64,000 bases of DNA from Saccharothrix tamanrassetensis (GTDB lineage: Bacteria > Actinomycetota > Actinomycetes > Mycobacteriales > Pseudonocardiaceae), in NCBI RefSeq assembly GCF_014203665.1, contig NZ_JACHJN010000001.1:1105989-1169988 (forward strand), in the 5' to 3' direction. The position numbers and the translations under genes were made by a program. Of this stretch, positions 39,091 through 47,745 are shown piece after piece. How positions within the stretch are numbered: the first letter of the stretch is position 1; each line of letters starts with the position of its first letter. Below the pieces are notes generated by a model. It searched no databases, was not told the DNA's origin, and saw only the letters and a program-made list of their open reading frames with translations.

Positions 39091-39971
39091 CGATGCGCTT
39101 CGGCGTCTCACTGGAACCGTCCAAGCCCGCCGACGCCGTCGCCGTCGCCCGTTCCGCAGAACAGCTGGGCTACGACTACGTCATGATGTCGAGCCACGTG
39201 CTGGCGAACAACGGCGGCTCAGCACTGGACCCGTTGGTGCTGCTGTCCTTCGTCGCCGGCGCCACCGCCCGAATCGGTGTGGCCACCAGCATCCTGGTGC
39301 TGCCGTACTACGACCCGGTGGTGCTGGCGAACCAGACGGCGACGTTGGACGTCCTGTCCGGCGGCCGGTTCACCCTCGCGGTGGGCACGGGCTGGAACCC
39401 GGACGAGTTCGCGGCGGTGGGCGTACCCGTGGCCGAACGCGGCTCCCGAACCGACGAGGGCCTGGCGGTGCTCCGCGCCTTGTGGAGTGGCTCGGCGGTC
39501 GACTTCGCGGGCAAGCACACCACGTTCCAGCAAGCCCGCATCGGCGTGCAGCCCCACACGCCGGGCGGCCCCCGAGTGTGGGTGGGCGGCCACAGCGACG
39601 CCGCGCTGCGCCGGGCGCTCCGCACCGCCGACGGGTGGCACGGCGCCGGCGTGGACTACCAGGCCATGCAGGACATCCACCACAGGCTGGCCAGACTGGG
39701 CGACGAGACAGGCCGCGACCCGGCAACGCTGGAACTGACGACCGTGGCGTTCGTCCAACCCCCCGGCTTCCCACGAACCGGCCCTCTACCGGGCCCTGGC
39801 CTGGGTGGAGACGCACCGACAGCAACACGTCTGGTGGACGAACTCTCGCTACTGCAAGAGGCCGGGATCAACACGGTCTCGCTGTGGATGCCACTGGCAC
39901 CGGACCACACCCCGGCCGCCCTGGCCTGGCTGGCCGACGAGGTCATGTCCAAAATGGACAGCTCAAAATAG
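39087..39971 (+). CDS. LLM-class (luciferase-like) F420-type oxidoreductase
   Basis: 294 residues. MRFGVSLEPSKPADAVAVARSAEQLGYDYVMMSSHV, ARIGVATSILVLPYYDPVVLANQTATLDVLSGGRFTLAVGTGW and PRVWVGGHSDAALRRALRTADGWHG define the TIM-barrel bacterial-luciferase superfamily. The group with this start is usually F420-dependent in actinobacteria, though FMN use cannot be excluded. Its start overlaps the stop of the deleted oxidoreductase, which shows that the two were an operon. Confidence 0.88.
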   Translation: MTMRFGVSLEPSKPADAVAVARSAEQLGYDYVMMSSHVLANNGGSALDPLVLLSFVAGATARIGVATSILVLPYYDPVVLANQTATLDVLSGGRFTLAVGTGWNPDEFAAVGVPVAERGSRTDEGLAVLRALWSGSAVDFAGKHTTFQQARIGVQPHTPGGPRVWVGGHSDAALRRALRTADGWHGAGVDYQAMQDIHHRLARLGDETGRDPATLELTTVAFVQPPGFPRTGPLPGPGLGGDAPTATRLVDELSLLQEAGINTVSLWMPLAPDHTPAALAWLADEVMSKMDSSK

Positions 39972-40119
39972 CGGCAGGCGTGCCGAGCCAAGGCGCCCCG
40001 TCGATCGGGTCGCCGTCGCTCGAAGTCGCGTTCACCGTCGCCAGAGTGCCGCTCGAGGACGCCTCGCGGCACCCGTGATGCTGCTCGGATGAGCCGATCG
40101 GTCGCTCGACGGGGTGCAC

Positions 40120-40212
40120 GAGATGGCTGCGCACCACCAACCCGCACCTGCTGATCACCCAGCAAAGCGCCACCGACAACCGCAACCGGCCGATGCACGC
40201 CGTCAGCAAGCC
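40120..40212 (+). pseudogene. C-terminal fragment of a tyrosine integrase
   Basis: The frame reads RWLRTTNPHLLITQQSAT, a block found near the catalytic C-terminus of large actinobacterial tyrosine recombinases, with no extended frame on either side. A second piece of the same kind of protein lies at 41052-41124. Confidence 0.45.
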
Positions 40213-40298
40213 ACCCACCCCGACCTCGCACGACCTGACCCCACCCAAGCCTGGTGATCGTTACCCTCCAGGCAAGCCGGTCAACAGGGGAGGCACGA

Positions 40299-41045
40299 GT
40301 GGCCGCAGCAGAACTCTACGACGACATCGGTGCGGGATACTCGCTGGGACGGCGCACCGACCCGCGGTGGATGACAGCCATCCTCGCCGCGCTAGGCAAC
40401 GCGCGGTCCATCGCCGACGTGGGCGCGGGCACCGGATCCTACGAGCCGGACGATCGGACAGTCCTCGCCATCGAACCGTCCACCGAGATGATTCGCCAAC
40501 GACAGCCTACCGCCGCGCCCGCCGTTCGCGCGGTCGCCGAAGCACTCCCGGTCCGTGACCACGCAGTCGACGCCGCACTGGCCGTGCTCACCGTCCACCA
40601 CTGGACCGACTGGCGACACGGGCTCGCCGAACTACGGCGAATAGCGCCGCGTCAAGTCGTCCTCGCCTACGACACCAACCGACACACCGAGTTCTGGCTC
40701 GTCCGCGAGTACATCCCCGAGATCGCCGACCTGGAACTGTCCCGCCCCTCCGCAAACGACATCGCGAACGAACTGAGCGCCGACAGCATCACACCGCTGC
40801 CGCTGCCATGGGACTTCACCGACGGCGTTTTCCCGGCCTACTGGCGACGCCCGGCCACCTACCTCGACCCCCGAGTCCGCCGCACCTGCTCCGCACTCGC
40901 GCAAACCGACCCCAGTGCCGTCGACCGAGGCCTACGCCGCCTCCGCGCAGACCTCGACAACGGCCGATGGCACGAACGACACCAAGACCTGCTCGACCTC
41001 GAGCAGTGGGACGCCGGCTTCCGACTCATCATCTCGCGCACCTGA
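40299..41045 (+). CDS. SAM-dependent methyltransferase
   Basis: 248 residues from the GTG at 40299 (AGGGGAGG upstream). Class I fold: ELYDDIGAGYSLGRRTDPRW, IADVGAGTGSYE (SAM-binding motif I), VLAIEPSTEMIRQR (motif II acid), AEALPVRDHAVDAALAVLTVHHWTDW. Resembles ubiE-like methyltransferase_11 proteins. Target unknown. It stands alone between recombinase fragments, so it may have been carried in by a mobile element. Confidence 0.85.
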   Translation: MAAAELYDDIGAGYSLGRRTDPRWMTAILAALGNARSIADVGAGTGSYEPDDRTVLAIEPSTEMIRQRQPTAAPAVRAVAEALPVRDHAVDAALAVLTVHHWTDWRHGLAELRRIAPRQVVLAYDTNRHTEFWLVREYIPEIADLELSRPSANDIANELSADSITPLPLPWDFTDGVFPAYWRRPATYLDPRVRRTCSALAQTDPSAVDRGLRRLRADLDNGRWHERHQDLLDLEQWDAGFRLIISRT

Positions 41046-41051
41046 GACAGG

Positions 41052-41124
41052 TAGCTGCGCGAGGCGCTCTGGGCCTGGGCGAACGTCGAGACTCTGCGGC
41101 ACACCGGAATCCGGCACGAAGAGA
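41052..41124 (+). pseudogene. Internal fragment of a tyrosine integrase
   Basis: The frame reads LREALWAWANVETLRHTGIRHEE, matching the block that contains the first catalytic Arg (HTGxRxEE) of tyrosine recombinases. It begins just after the methyltransferase stop. Downstream, about 41125-41329, a frame ending NDFPPRAEL is a further unrecognised C-terminal remnant. Confidence 0.5.
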
Positions 41125-41347
41125 CCAAGCCCTGCTCGCCACCAACCCCGCCGACCTCGGCGCCGACTACGTCGCCGACTACGACGCCGCCGTCCGCGAC
41201 ACCACCATTCCCAACAACCTCCAAGCCCAATACCTCACCAACGGCGTCCCGAACGGGGCCTACCACAACCAACTCGCCCAGTACCTCGCCGACGCCGTCA
41301 ACGACTTCCCACCACGCGCCGAACTCTGACGCATCCGAACCACTGAC

Positions 41348-41704
41348 GTGCCCGGCCGACCGCGGAAGGACGACCGGGCACGTCAGCTGCGCCACGAGGT
41401 CGCCGTGTTGCGACGGCCCAGTTCTCGCCCGCGGCTGGACTGGGCCGACCGCGCGGTGCTCGCCGCACCGGCGCGCCGACTCCCCCGGCTACTGCGCCAG
41501 CACCGGCTGGTCACACCGAACACCCTCATGCGTTGGCACCAGCGCCTGGTCGCGAAGAAGCGGATCTACCCGGACCAAACCAGACGGCCACCGATCGACA
41601 GCGCCCTGGTGGTGTTGATCGAGCGGATGGCGCAGGAGAACAACAGCCGAAGCTTCGGCACCGCCACCGACCCCGACGGAGCCTGTCTGAAGGAACGATC
41701 TTGA
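41348..41704 (+). pseudogene. Truncated integrase-core transposase
   Basis: 118 residues. RQLRHEVAVLRR, RPRLDWADRAVLAAPARRLPR, LLRQHRLVTPNTLMRWHQRLV and RPPIDSALVVLIERMAQENNS match the N-terminal third of rve-type transposases/integrases. The DDE core that should follow is missing, so it is a dead fragment. Confidence 0.65.
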
Positions 41705-41813
41705 CAACTGCACCATCGACTGACCGACGCCGACCCCGACATCATCCCGTTGCCTGACTGAAACTGACACCAACGAAACGGACCCTGCCGGTGACCACCC
41801 CGAGTGGTTCGGA

Positions 41814-44645
41814 CTACGTCGAGGATTCGGTGGACGGGTGGCCTCCGGAATCAAGTGCGTCGAGTTGTCGCTGCACCCGCTCGGCGTCGGCCTTACGCCC
41901 CTGCTCCCGGTACAGCTCCAGCGCTTCCCGCCACATCACGTGGGCTTGGTCGTGCCGCCCCAGGGCGGCGTGGGAATGGCCGAGATTGTCCAGGGTGTCG
42001 GCGACGCTGTAGGTGTCGCCGAGGTCGCGGAACAGGTCAAGCGCTTGTTGATAGTGGCGGATGGCTTGGTCGTAGTGGCCGTCGTGGTGGTCGATGTAAC
42101 CGAGGCTGTCCAGGATGGTCGCCTTGCCATCGGGGTCGTCGTAGCACCTATGCAAGGCGAGGGCCTCCTCGCAGTGAACGCGGGCGGTGACGTAGTCACC
42201 GCCGTGGGCAGCGAACCAACCCACATCATTAAGTGCGCGAGCTTCCCACGTCGGCCGGTCGACGGCACGGAAGAGATCTAGTGCACGGGTGGCGTGGTAC
42301 AGAGCTCGCCGGTTGTCCTCTCGCTGCCCCCAGACCCAGGCAAGCGTCTGGTGGGTATGGGCTTGGTCGACCGAGTCGCGGTAGCGCTCGGCCAAGGCGA
42401 GGGCATGATGCAGGTGCCCGACTGCTTCCTGGTGGCGTCCCAGGTCGGCATAGGCGACGCCGACGAACCGGTGAGCGAGGACGCGGGTCGTCGGGTCCGA
42501 TAGGTGTGCGGCTGCCTTCAGGGCATGGCACCACACCACCAGCCGGTCGTGAAGCTGCCCCCGCCGGGCCTGGAAACTCGCAAGGCTCCAAGCCACCTGC
42601 CACACGGTGTGATGCCATGTTCGGGTGGCGGCTATGTGCTGGACTGCCAGCAGGTTGGTGTGTTCGGTGTCGAACCAGGCCATCGCCGCCGGACTGTCGG
42701 GCAGCGGATGAATCTGAGTACCAGACACTGGTGGGTCGAGCGGCAACGCCTGGCGGTGCGAGTCCAGTAGATGGTCGGCGGTGCGGGCGGTGTGGGTGTA
42801 GAAGCCGAGCACCCGGCACAACGCCGCTTCCCGCACATCGTCGGCCAGGTCGTGGGCTGTGGTGGCGGCGTAGGTGCGGATGAGGTCGTGCATCCGATGG
42901 CGGCCGTGGGCGTCTTGGCTGATCAGCGATGCCTGTTCTAGCCTGCGCAGCAGGGTCCTTGCGTCGTTGAGGGGCAGGCCGACGAGGCTCGCGGCGGCCG
43001 GGAGGCCGATGTCGGGGCCGGGGGCGGTGCCCAGCAGGGCGAACGCGGTGGCCTGGTCGGTGGTGAGGGCGCGGTGCGACCAGGACAGCACGGTGGGCAG
43101 ACTGGCGGCCGGGTCGCCGTCGTCAAGCGCGTCCAGTCCGCTCTCGCGCAGTTCGGCGGCGATGGCGGCCAAGGACAGGTACGGGTCGGTGTGGGCTCGG
43201 CTGGCGACGATGCTCAGCGCCAGTGGGAACCCGCCGCACAGCCGCTTCAGATCCCCGACCGCAGCCGGTTCCGCCTCGACCCGAGCGGCCCCGAGTCGGG
43301 TGGTGAGCAGGTCGCGGGCCTCGGTGTCGTCGAGGATGTGCAGGGCGAGGTGGCGGGCGCCCTGGCCGGTGATCAAGCCGGGCAGACGGTTGCGGCTGGT
43401 CACCACCACGGTGCAAGACCCGTTGCCGGGCAGCAGCGGAGTGACCTGTGCGGTGTTGGCGGCGTTGTCCAGCACCAGCAGCATCCTCCTGCCGGTCATC
43501 AGGCTGCGGAACAGCGCGGCCTGGGCGTGCGGGTCGACAGGAATGCGGCCGGGGGCGACGTCGAGGGCGTCGAGGAATCCGCGCACCGCCACCGCCGGGT
43601 CCATCGGTTCGCTGTCGGGGCTGAAGCCGCGGAGGTCCACGAACATCTGTCCGTCGGGGAACCGGTCGGCGTGTCGGTGCGCCCAGTGCAGCGCCAGCCA
43701 CGTCTTGCCAATACCGCCCGCGCCGACGATGACGGAGACGACCACGGTGGCGGCCGTGTCCGAGGCGTCTTGCAGGATCGCGTCGAGCCGGCCCAGTTCG
43801 TCGTGCCGACCGACGAACTGGGCCGGTGCGGCCGGCAACTGGCGGGGCACCGCGGAAGGACCGGTCGCATTCTCGGTCGCGAGGGCGCCACCAGCCAGGG
43901 AGAGCTCGGCGGTGAGGATGCGCTGATGCAGCTCTCGCAATGCCGGGCCGGGATCGGTGCCCAGTTCCTCGACCAGCCGCTGTCGGACCCGCTGGTAGTG
44001 CTCCAAGGCGTCAGCCTGGCGGCCGTTGCGATATAGCGCCAGCATCAGCTGTGCTGCTACGCGCTCGTCGAGTGGATCAGCGACTGCCCGTGCGCGCAGT
44101 TCAGGCAGCAGGTCGGAGTGTCGGCCGCACCGCAGTGCCAAGTCGATCCAGTCGGCTTCCGCGGCGGCGCGCTCTTGGCGTAATCGTTCCTGCAGCTCGT
44201 GTGCCCATGGCGTGTCCAGTTCGGGCAATGCCTCGCCACGCCACAGCCCAAGGGCGTCCTCGACCAGCGCCAAGGCAAGCGATGGGTCTTCCTGCTTCCG
44301 CGCCGCGGCGAGCAGCCGGTGTAATCGGTGCACGTCCACGCTGTCAGGGTCGAGGGCAAGCAGGTAGCCACTGCCCTGTCGGGTGATCGTGATGCCGGTC
44401 TGCGCCAGTGCCCGACGCAAGTGGGACAAGTAGGTACGCAAGGCCAGTCGCGCCTTGGTGGGCGGCTGCTCGCCCCAGACACGGTCGATCAGACTCTCCA
44501 CCGGCACCACCCGGTTGGTCTCCACCGCCAGCGCCGCGAGCACCGCACGCTGCCGGGCATGCCCTACCGGCAACACGCGATCGTCCTGTCGAACCTCGAC
44601 CTCGCCCAGTACCGCCACCACGACACGCGGTCGTTCGCCCCCCAC
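41814..44645 (-). CDS. AfsR-type SARP regulator (SARP-NB-ARC-TPR)
   Basis: 943 residues from the GTG at 44645 (GGGGAGGGGA upstream); the frame continues upstream without a ribosome site. Domains: OmpR-like DNA-binding (about 5-95, VGHARQRAVLAALAVETNRVVPVESLIDRVWG), bacterial transcriptional activation domain (about 100-250), NB-ARC ATPase (about 285-600, P-loop GAGGIGKTWLALHWA, LLVLDNA), and C-terminal TPRs (about 650-935). AfsR-type proteins activate secondary-metabolism genes. It is divergent from lanKC across 246 bp and is the prime candidate regulator of the lanthipeptide locus. It is closely similar to the partial regulator at the right edge. Confidence 0.93.
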   Translation of the reverse strand: MGGERPRVVVAVLGEVEVRQDDRVLPVGHARQRAVLAALAVETNRVVPVESLIDRVWGEQPPTKARLALRTYLSHLRRALAQTGITITRQGSGYLLALDPDSVDVHRLHRLLAAARKQEDPSLALALVEDALGLWRGEALPELDTPWAHELQERLRQERAAAEADWIDLALRCGRHSDLLPELRARAVADPLDERVAAQLMLALYRNGRQADALEHYQRVRQRLVEELGTDPGPALRELHQRILTAELSLAGGALATENATGPSAVPRQLPAAPAQFVGRHDELGRLDAILQDASDTAATVVVSVIVGAGGIGKTWLALHWAHRHADRFPDGQMFVDLRGFSPDSEPMDPAVAVRGFLDALDVAPGRIPVDPHAQAALFRSLMTGRRMLLVLDNAANTAQVTPLLPGNGSCTVVVTSRNRLPGLITGQGARHLALHILDDTEARDLLTTRLGAARVEAEPAAVGDLKRLCGGFPLALSIVASRAHTDPYLSLAAIAAELRESGLDALDDGDPAASLPTVLSWSHRALTTDQATAFALLGTAPGPDIGLPAAASLVGLPLNDARTLLRRLEQASLISQDAHGRHRMHDLIRTYAATTAHDLADDVREAALCRVLGFYTHTARTADHLLDSHRQALPLDPPVSGTQIHPLPDSPAAMAWFDTEHTNLLAVQHIAATRTWHHTVWQVAWSLASFQARRGQLHDRLVVWCHALKAAAHLSDPTTRVLAHRFVGVAYADLGRHQEAVGHLHHALALAERYRDSVDQAHTHQTLAWVWGQREDNRRALYHATRALDLFRAVDRPTWEARALNDVGWFAAHGGDYVTARVHCEEALALHRCYDDPDGKATILDSLGYIDHHDGHYDQAIRHYQQALDLFRDLGDTYSVADTLDNLGHSHAALGRHDQAHVMWREALELYREQGRKADAERVQRQLDALDSGGHPSTESST

Positions 44646-44891
44646 AGCGATCCCCTCCCCCTTCCCTGGATACCAGCCGTGGGCAGGCGATACAACGCAA
44701 ATCCAACGAAGTCTTATCGCCGCATCGCGACAGTGGACGACATCACGGCACGGCCCGGTCGACTCGGTTCGATTCGTCGCCAAGTCGTCAGCAGGAATCG
44801 CACCGAAGGTCCGGAACCGGGAAACGCCGTTCGGTCAACGGGCGGCGCCGTGGAACGCGACGTGGCAAGCATCAGGCAGGAGGAGAGCGCG

Positions 44892-47480
44892 GTGGCCGTC
44901 CCCATGGAAGCCCAGTACGAGGTCTTCTGCATGACCGATCCGGACTTCTACGACACGATCGACCTGGACATCACCGACGACCAACTGTTCGCGCCCCTGC
45001 GGGAGGCCGCCACCCCGGTGGGCTGGAGCCGGACGCACACCCGCGGCTGGGTGCACTACCAGCCGATCGGTTCGAGGATCCCCAGACAGGGCTGGAAGGT
45101 CCACGTCTCGGCGACCGTGGACGGGGCCGAGGAGGTGACAGGGAAGGTCTTCGACTACTGCGTCGGCCACGGCGCGACGTTCAAGCTGGTCCCCAGCGCC
45201 CCGGAGTACCACAACCGCAATATCAAGTACGGCGAGCGTGCGGGCGGCGGCAAGCTCGCCGCGATCTACCCGGTGGACGAGCGCGACCTGGAGACCGTGG
45301 TGACCGGGTTGGGCGACCTGCTCGACGGCGTGCCCGGTCCCTACGTGCTCAGCGATCTGCGCTGGCGGGACGGCCCCGTCTACGTCCGCTACGGTGCCTT
45401 CGAGCAGCGCACGGTCAAAAGGGCGGACGGCCGCCCGGTGATGGCGATCGAGGACGCCGACGGCAACCTCGTTCCCGACCACCGGGGACCGGTCTTCTCG
45501 GTACCGGACTGGGTGCGGTTGCCCGCGTTCCTCCAGCCGGAGCTGGAGCGCCGCGACGCCGCCCGCGTCGACGGGTTGCCGTTCGAGGTGGTGCGGCCGT
45601 TGCACTACTCCAACAGCGGCGGGGTGTACGAGGGCCGCGAGAAGGCCACCGGAGCCAAGGTCGCCGTCAAGGAGGCCCGACCGCATGCGGGGGTGGACCG
45701 CGCCAGGCGGGACGCGGTGACCCGGTTGCGCCGGGAGCGGGACATCCTGGAGGCCCTGCGCGGGCTGCCCAACGTGCCCGCGCTGAAGGGCTACCACGGC
45801 ACGGCGGGTCACGAGTTCCTGGTCGAGGAGTTCGTGGAGGGAACCACGCTCTACCGCGCCTGCGTCCGCCGCAATCCCCTGTTGCGCCCCGGCCGGCCCG
45901 ACCCGGAGGAACTGGCCGGGTACACCGGGTGGGCGATGTCGATCTGGCAACACGTCGCCGACACCGTCCGGGCCATGCACGCGCGAGGGGTGGTGTTCGG
46001 GGACCTGCACATGACCAACGTGCTGTGCCGTGACGACGAGACCGGGGTGTGGCTGATCGACTTCGAGGGCGGCTGGTTCGTCGCCGAGGGCGGTCGGCAG
46101 CTCATGGCCAATTCCGGTTTCGTGGCGCCGCGGAACCTCACCGGGGTCGACGTGGACGAGCACTCGCTCGCCGCGCTCAAGATCGCCATGTTCGCGCCGT
46201 TGACCGCCGTGCTCCGGCTGAACCGGGGCAAGGCGGCGCAACTCGCCGAAGTCGTCGTCGACCGGTTCGGTGTGCCGGCGGAATGGCTCGCCGACGCGGT
46301 CGCCACCCTGCGCGGGGACCACCCGGAGCCGGTGGTCTCCCTCCACGAGCTGCCCCCCGACCCGGCGCGCTGGGACGCGGCCGTGACGTCGGTGGCGGAC
46401 GGGATCCGCGCCGCTGCCACCCCTGACCGAACCGACCGGCTGTTCCCCGGTGACGTCGCGCAGTTCCTGGAGCCGGGAGCGGCGTTGGGCATGGCGTACG
46501 GCGCGGCCGGGGTGCTGTGGGCGCTGCGGACGGCAGGCGAGGAGTACCCACCGGAGTGGGAACGGTGGCTGGTCGACCGGGTGGCGGACCAGGACGACAT
46601 CCCTCCCGGCTTCTACAACGGCCTGCACGGCATCGCATACGCACTGTGGGACGTCGGCAGGCGCGACGAGGCGCTGGAAGTGCTCGACCGGGCATGGGCA
46701 GGGCCCGAACCCGACGACGCCGACCTGCACCAGGGCCTTGCCGGGACCGGCCTGACCTGGCTGCACTTCGCCCGCGAGTGCGACGACGACCGTTACCTGC
46801 TCCGGGCGCTGCGCAGCGCGGACGCGGTGCGGGATCGCCTCGGCCAGGTGACCGACGTGGCCGAGGTCAGCGGCGGCGGGCAGCCGATCGCCGGTCTGCT
46901 GCAGGGCTCCTCCGGACCCGCGCTGTTGCTCACGGAGGTCTTCGAGGAAACCGGTGACCCCGGATACCTGGACGCGGCGGAAGTCGCGTTGCGCCAGGAC
47001 CTGCGGCGCTGCGCCTACAGCGACGACGGCGCCCTCCAGGTCAACGAAGGGTTCCGGATGATGCCCTACCTGGCGACCGGCAGTTGCGGCGTGGGTATCG
47101 CGCTCGGCCGCTACTTGGCGTGCCGCCCCGACCCCGAACTGGAGACGCGACTGGCGGAGATCCGGCCGGCCACCCGGGCGTCGTTCTACCTGTTCCCCGG
47201 TCTGTTCCACGGCCAAGCGGGCACGGTCCTGTACAACGCGGCCCACGAAACCGATGCCGCCGACGCGTCCGCCGATCAGATCGCCGGGCTCAACTGGCAC
47301 GCCCTGCGGTGGCGTGGCCACCTGGCGTTCCCCGGTTCGCAACTGCTGAGGATGTCGATGGACCTGGCGACCGGTGGGGCGGGCGTGCTGCTCGCCCTGA
47401 CCGCCGCCCGTGCCGCGAGGACCGGCGGACGCCTGTCGCTGCCGTTCTTCCTGCCCCCGAAAACTCGGACGCGACCGTAG
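44892..47480 (+). CDS. lanKC: Class III lanthipeptide synthetase LanKC
   Basis: 862 residues; GTG at 44892 follows AGGAGGAGAG (an ATG four codons later is possible). N-terminal lyase-like domain (about 1-225), Ser/Thr-kinase-like domain (about 230-500, VAVKEARP with Lys about 259, VVFGDLHMTN about 368, LIDFEGG about 390), and LanC-like cyclase (about 530-862). The cyclase has ATGSCGVG and GLFHGQAG, but not the Cys-Cys-His zinc set of class I, II and IV cyclases, which makes it class III (RamC/LabKC type). It phosphorylates and eliminates Ser/Thr of the precursor, then forms lanthionine and/or labionin. The precursor lies 46 bp downstream. Confidence 0.94.
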   Translation: MAVPMEAQYEVFCMTDPDFYDTIDLDITDDQLFAPLREAATPVGWSRTHTRGWVHYQPIGSRIPRQGWKVHVSATVDGAEEVTGKVFDYCVGHGATFKLVPSAPEYHNRNIKYGERAGGGKLAAIYPVDERDLETVVTGLGDLLDGVPGPYVLSDLRWRDGPVYVRYGAFEQRTVKRADGRPVMAIEDADGNLVPDHRGPVFSVPDWVRLPAFLQPELERRDAARVDGLPFEVVRPLHYSNSGGVYEGREKATGAKVAVKEARPHAGVDRARRDAVTRLRRERDILEALRGLPNVPALKGYHGTAGHEFLVEEFVEGTTLYRACVRRNPLLRPGRPDPEELAGYTGWAMSIWQHVADTVRAMHARGVVFGDLHMTNVLCRDDETGVWLIDFEGGWFVAEGGRQLMANSGFVAPRNLTGVDVDEHSLAALKIAMFAPLTAVLRLNRGKAAQLAEVVVDRFGVPAEWLADAVATLRGDHPEPVVSLHELPPDPARWDAAVTSVADGIRAAATPDRTDRLFPGDVAQFLEPGAALGMAYGAAGVLWALRTAGEEYPPEWERWLVDRVADQDDIPPGFYNGLHGIAYALWDVGRRDEALEVLDRAWAGPEPDDADLHQGLAGTGLTWLHFARECDDDRYLLRALRSADAVRDRLGQVTDVAEVSGGGQPIAGLLQGSSGPALLLTEVFEETGDPGYLDAAEVALRQDLRRCAYSDDGALQVNEGFRMMPYLATGSCGVGIALGRYLACRPDPELETRLAEIRPATRASFYLFPGLFHGQAGTVLYNAAHETDAADASADQIAGLNWHALRWRGHLAFPGSQLLRMSMDLATGGAGVLLALTAARAARTGGRLSLPFFLPPKTRTRP

Positions 47481-47526
47481 GACCGCGTTTGAGGCAGTTC
47501 ACCCAACCACGAAGGAGATGAGTCAC

Positions 47527-47664
47527 ATGTCGGTCTACGACCTGCAGGGAATGGCGAACACCGATGAGGTCGAAGCGATGGCCAGCGGCTGGAGCTTCTC
47601 GTGCTGCAACCCCGGCACCGATCACAGCAGCGCCTCGGTGACCTGCCACCAGAGCTTCGTCTGA
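47527..47664 (+). CDS. lanA: Class III lanthipeptide precursor, labyrinthopeptin-like
   Basis: 45 residues; ATG at 47527 after AAGGAGATGAGTCAC. The leader has the class III recognition motif YDLQGM (residues 4-9) and an acidic stretch. The core, from about residue 19, holds two exact SxxSxxC motifs, S20-G-W-S23-F-S-C26 and S34-S-A-S37-V-T-C40, plus an extra C27 next to the first ring and a C-terminal HQSFV. SxxS(x2-5)C is the labionin signature, and the SGWS start recalls labyrinthopeptin. Two labionin or lanthionine rings are predicted. The extra Cys may stay free or make a disulfide. No leader protease gene is nearby. Confidence 0.93.
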   Translation: MSVYDLQGMANTDEVEAMASGWSFSCCNPGTDHSSASVTCHQSFV

Positions 47665-47680
47665 TCGACCCGCATTCCTC

Positions 47681-47717
47681 GGGTGGCCGCTCCCAGTCGA
47701 AGTGGGAGCGGCCACCC
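47681..47717 (+). terminator. Hairpin between precursor and exporter genes
   Basis: A perfect 15-bp stem (GGGTGGCCGCTCCCA and complement) with a 7-nt loop, 16 bp after the precursor stop and 28 bp before the exporter start. Without a T-tract it may act as a partial terminator or 3' stabiliser, raising precursor over exporter mRNA. Confidence 0.8.
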
Positions 47718-47745
47718 GCCCTGCCGCCACGGAGAGGACGTGCCC

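Noticed and set aside
44835..47342. 835-residue minus-strand open frame opposite LanKC
   Set aside because: Antisense shadow; LanKC kinase and cyclase motifs are unambiguous on the plus strand.
47410..47526. Longer version of the lanthipeptide precursor
   Set aside because: The extension overlaps the LanKC 3' end and lacks a ribosome site; the ATG at 47527 follows AAGGAG and gives a standard class III leader.
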